Source: Kiritimatiellia bacterium
Lineage (GTDB): Bacteria > Verrucomicrobiota > Kiritimatiellia > UBA8416 > JABMPJ01
Assembly (NCBI GenBank): GCA_029939545.1
Contig: JAOZSS010000120.1
Coordinates: 1 to 7,441, forward strand
DNA: 7,441 nucleotides
Direction: 5' to 3'
Shown: one piece after another, positions 5,060-7,441 of the stretch
How positions within the stretch are numbered: position 1 is the first letter of the stretch
Layout: every line of letters starts with the position of its first letter
The notes under the pieces: model-generated
What the model was told of the DNA's origin: nothing
Seen by the model: only the letters and a program-made list of their open reading frames with translations
Database searches by the model: none
Program-made: the position numbers and the translations under genes

Positions 5060-7407
5060 AACAGCTCCTGCTGTTCGGGCTGGGACGGCTTGGTCTGGCG
5101 TGGGGTGGTAGTGTGCTCTGGTACGCCTAGCTTAGTTAGGAGATCCTTCTCTGTCAGGATCGCCACGGCCGCCTTCTCGGCTTGCGCCAACTTGCGGACG
5201 CCCGCTTCGGCTCCAACGACGAGGAAGTTCGTCTTGCTGCTGACCGAGCCGGATACGCGTCCTCCCTGGCGCCGAATGATGTCGGCAGCCTCGTCGCGGG
5301 TCATGGTTGTCAATGTGCCGGTCAACACAAACGACTGGCCGGCAATGGCGGATGCCCCTGAGATAGCCGTGTCTGGCTTCGGGTTGATGCCGAGCTGTTC
5401 CAGCCGATTCAAGATCGCCGTGCCTGTTTCTGACGCGAAGAAATCAAGCACGTTGCGCGCAACGACCGGCCCCACTTCCTCGGTCAAACCTGCTTCGCGT
5501 ACGCACGCGACCATGCGGTCCACCGCTGTAAGCGCATCATCATATTGATGTTGCCGACTCGCGCGCTCTTCCTGCTCGGACGCGCGGGCGGCATCCATGT
5601 CAGACATCAAGGCGGCACGTGTCTCCCCGCGTGTTCCTTTCAGATCGGCTTCTATCGCCTTGCGGCGTGCGGTCGTCTGTAGCGGATGCTTGCGGGAATT
5701 GGGGTTCAGCGCTACGGCGTCAGCGCGATGCTGCTCCAGGTCGACGATAGCGGTCAGCAGCGAAGAGCATGCGATTTCGGCCAGGGAATCATGCGAGGCC
5801 CCAAGTTGCATCGCAATGGTCTTGCCCACGGACGGAATCCCCAGAGCATGAATCCACGTGGCGAGGGATGCCTCACGGGCGCGGGCCACGGCATCTAGCA
5901 GTCGACGGGCATTGCTCTCGCCGAACACACGACGTTCTTGCTCCGTTCCGAGATTTAACACTTGGAGATCTTCGAGCGCGAGCTCGAACAGGTCAAGGGG
6001 TTCGGAGATTAGCCCGGCGCGAACCAGGGACTGGGCAACGACACCGCCGAGGGCCTCGATATCCATGGCGTTGCGCGCGGCAAAGTGCTGGAGACGCCGA
6101 ATGTTCTGGGCGGGACACTGTAGGTTGTTGCAACGCCATGCTACCTCGCCCTCCTTGCGCGTGACATCGCTCCCGCATTCTGGACAGGTCGTTGGCATGA
6201 CGAAGGAGGTCTCGGATCCCGTACGGCGGTCGGTCACGACGCGTACGATCGCGGGGATGACCTCGCCTGCTTTCTCAATGATCACCGTGTCACCGATCCG
6301 AACATCCTTTCGCTGGATGTCGTCCGCGTTATGCAGGGTGGCGCGCCGAATCTTGGAGCCAGCCAGCAAGACCTCCTCTAACTCGGCTACCGGGGTCAGG
6401 ACGCCGGTCCGTCCCACTTGGATCGTGATGTCGTTGAGCGTCGTCTCCGCCTGTTCAGGTTCGTACTTGTATGCTACGGCCCAGCGCGGACTCTTGGCTG
6501 TCGATCCAAGCTCAGCGTAGAGCGTCCGCTCGTTGATCTTGATGACCCCACCATCCATTTCAAAAGGAAATGTGCCCCGCATCCGTTCGAGCTGGTCGAG
6601 ATCTTCCAGTACATCGTCCATGGATGTCTCGTGCCACGTACGGGGTGGAGTGGGCAAACCGTAGGAAGCGAGGGCCGCCAGGAGTTCCGTGTGTTCGGTA
6701 AACTCAACACCCTCCGATTCTCCCAGTCCGTAGAGCACGATCGAGAGCGGGCGGCTGGCGACGACACGCGGGTCGAGCTGTTTGAGCGACCCCGCCGTCG
6801 CATTGCGAGGGTTCATGAATGCATCTTGTCCCGCTTCGATCCTGGCTTCGTTGAGCGCCGCAAAGCCATCCAGCGTCATGAATGCCTCGCCGCGTACCTC
6901 GAGTCGGGGTGGCGGCCTATCGGTCTGGAGCCGCAGCGGTACGCTTGGGATCGTCCGGAGGTTGGCGGTGATGTCGTCACCCACCTGGCCATTGCCGCGT
7001 GTGCAGCCGAGGACGAGCGCGCCATCGTCATAGCGCAGGGAGACGGCTACACCGTCCACCTTAGGTTCCAGAATGTAGCTGAGCGGCATGTCGCCGACCA
7101 AGCGACGAACGCGGCGATCAAAATCCACCAATTCTTTGCGGTTGTACGTGTTGTCGAGGCTCATCATCGGGATGCTGTGATGGACGTGAGCGAACGCGGT
7201 AAGGGGCGCGCCTCCGACACGCTGGGTTGGTGAATCCGGCGTGACTAGTTCTTGGTGCTCGGACTCTATCGACTTCAGTTCGTCGTAGAGACGGTCGTAC
7301 TCACGATCCGTGATCTCCTGCTTCGCCTCGACGTAGTAGAGTCGGTTGTGGTGCTCGATGGCCTTGCGCAGTTCCGCGGCGCGCTGGGTTGCATCCCTGA
7401 TGTTCAT
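5056..7407 (-). CDS. ligA: NAD+-dependent DNA ligase LigA
   Basis: Seals nicks in DNA using NAD+ (Okazaki fragments and repair). Domains in order: NAD-binding Ia domain (about 1-75, with NRLYYV and EYDRLYDEL); nucleotidyltransferase with the adenylated Lys116 in EPKVDG (114-119), LEVRGE (169-174), MNPRNATAGS (198-207), DGGVIK (285-290) and SPRWAVAYKY (306-315); OB fold (about 320-400, with VGRTGVLTPVA). A zinc finger has Cys408, 411, 426 and 431, followed by the HhH domain (about 440-675) and BRCT (about 686-762, with FVLTGTLTTMTRDEA). All catalytic residues are present. At 783 residues it exceeds the usual roughly 670, because of an insertion of about 95 residues in the HhH domain (548-642) and a Thr/Pro/Gln-rich tail ending QQELF. 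The ATG start gives the standard N-terminus. It converges with the tol-tat operon and is probably transcribed separately. Confidence 0.97.
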   Translation of the reverse strand: MNIRDATQRAAELRKAIEHHNRLYYVEAKQEITDREYDRLYDELKSIESEHQELVTPDSPTQRVGGAPLTAFAHVHHSIPMMSLDNTYNRKELVDFDRRVRRLVGDMPLSYILEPKVDGVAVSLRYDDGALVLGCTRGNGQVGDDITANLRTIPSVPLRLQTDRPPPRLEVRGEAFMTLDGFAALNEARIEAGQDAFMNPRNATAGSLKQLDPRVVASRPLSIVLYGLGESEGVEFTEHTELLAALASYGLPTPPRTWHETSMDDVLEDLDQLERMRGTFPFEMDGGVIKINERTLYAELGSTAKSPRWAVAYKYEPEQAETTLNDITIQVGRTGVLTPVAELEEVLLAGSKIRRATLHNADDIQRKDVRIGDTVIIEKAGEVIPAIVRVVTDRRTGSETSFVMPTTCPECGSDVTRKEGEVAWRCNNLQCPAQNIRRLQHFAARNAMDIEALGGVVAQSLVRAGLISEPLDLFELALEDLQVLNLGTEQERRVFGESNARRLLDAVARAREASLATWIHALGIPSVGKTIAMQLGASHDSLAEIACSSLLTAIVDLEQHRADAVALNPNSRKHPLQTTARRKAIEADLKGTRGETRAALMSDMDAARASEQEERASRQHQYDDALTAVDRMVACVREAGLTEEVGPVVARNVLDFFASETGTAILNRLEQLGINPKPDTAISGASAIAGQSFVLTGTLTTMTRDEAADIIRRQGGRVSGSVSSKTNFLVVGAEAGVRKLAQAEKAAVAILTEKDLLTKLGVPEHTTTPRQTKPSQPEQQELF
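5059..5076. other. Perfect 7-bp inverted repeat at the tatC/ligA convergence
   Basis: GAACAGC (5059-5065) and GCTGTTC (5070-5076) flank a 4-nt loop, directly beside the shared stop codons. Neither strand has a T-run straight after it; on the ligA side CCCTTCTTT comes about 3-11 nt later. It could act as a weak two-way terminator, but it also lies in the last six codons of ligA (EQQELF) and may be chance. Confidence 0.3.
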
Positions 7408-7441
7408 GGCGAGGGAGACCTGAACTGTTCTTGCAGCGCGC

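Noticed and set aside
5858..6520. 220-codon + strand open frame antisense to ligA
   Set aside because: Shadow of ligA; low-complexity Ser/Arg-rich product with no family features.
6418..7233. Long + strand open frame (271 codons) antisense to ligA
   Set aside because: It lies wholly inside ligA, has no recognisable domain, and GC-rich coding DNA often leaves such antisense frames open.

Overview
The window holds the 3' end of a lysine-rich, histone H1-like gene, then a compact seven-gene operon on the + strand (tolQ-tolR-tolA/tonB-like-tolB-pal-tatA-tatC). Facing it on the - strand is ligA, which encodes an unusually long NAD+-dependent DNA ligase. Every product except the first was recognised from clear family motifs. 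The first gene is called from its composition alone.

Organism: a Gram-negative (diderm) bacterium with GC-rich DNA. A complete Tol-Pal system with a Pal lipoprotein requires an outer membrane. The (KVAKKAAPKK)n tail resembles the H1-like proteins of chlamydiae and some other bacteria. Together with the tolQRAB-pal-tatAC order and the oversized LigA, it makes me lean weakly towards the PVC group (Kiritimatiellota, Lentisphaerota or Verrucomicrobiota). That placement is inference only.

Layout: 1-188, end of the lysine-rich gene, built on a 30-bp tandem repeat. 189-390, non-coding, with two successive hairpins that look like intrinsic terminators (205-224 and 238-285), a weak candidate promoter (290-319), and two possible tolQ starts (361 and 391). 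391-5059, the operon; its gaps are 5-19 nt or the genes overlap, so it probably forms one transcript. 5056-7407, ligA on the - strand, whose stop codon shares a palindromic CTAG with the tatC stop. 7408-7441, the short ligA upstream region, with no clear Shine-Dalgarno sequence.

How the genes work together: TolQ-TolR form the proton-driven motor in the inner membrane. The TolA/TonB-like protein carries its energy across the periplasm. TolB and Pal are the periplasmic and outer-membrane/peptidoglycan-bound ends, and the system drives outer-membrane constriction during division. TatA-TatC export folded proteins, which in other bacteria include the cell-wall amidases used at the septum, so co-transcription with tol-pal makes functional sense. 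LigA is unrelated housekeeping (replication and repair).

I see no mobile element, CRISPR array, tRNA or rRNA, and no wholly new system. The most interesting points are the two + strand hairpins before tolQ, the roughly 95-residue insertion in the ligase HhH domain, the poly-C tracts in the TolA/TonB-like gene, and the lipobox-like signal in TolB.
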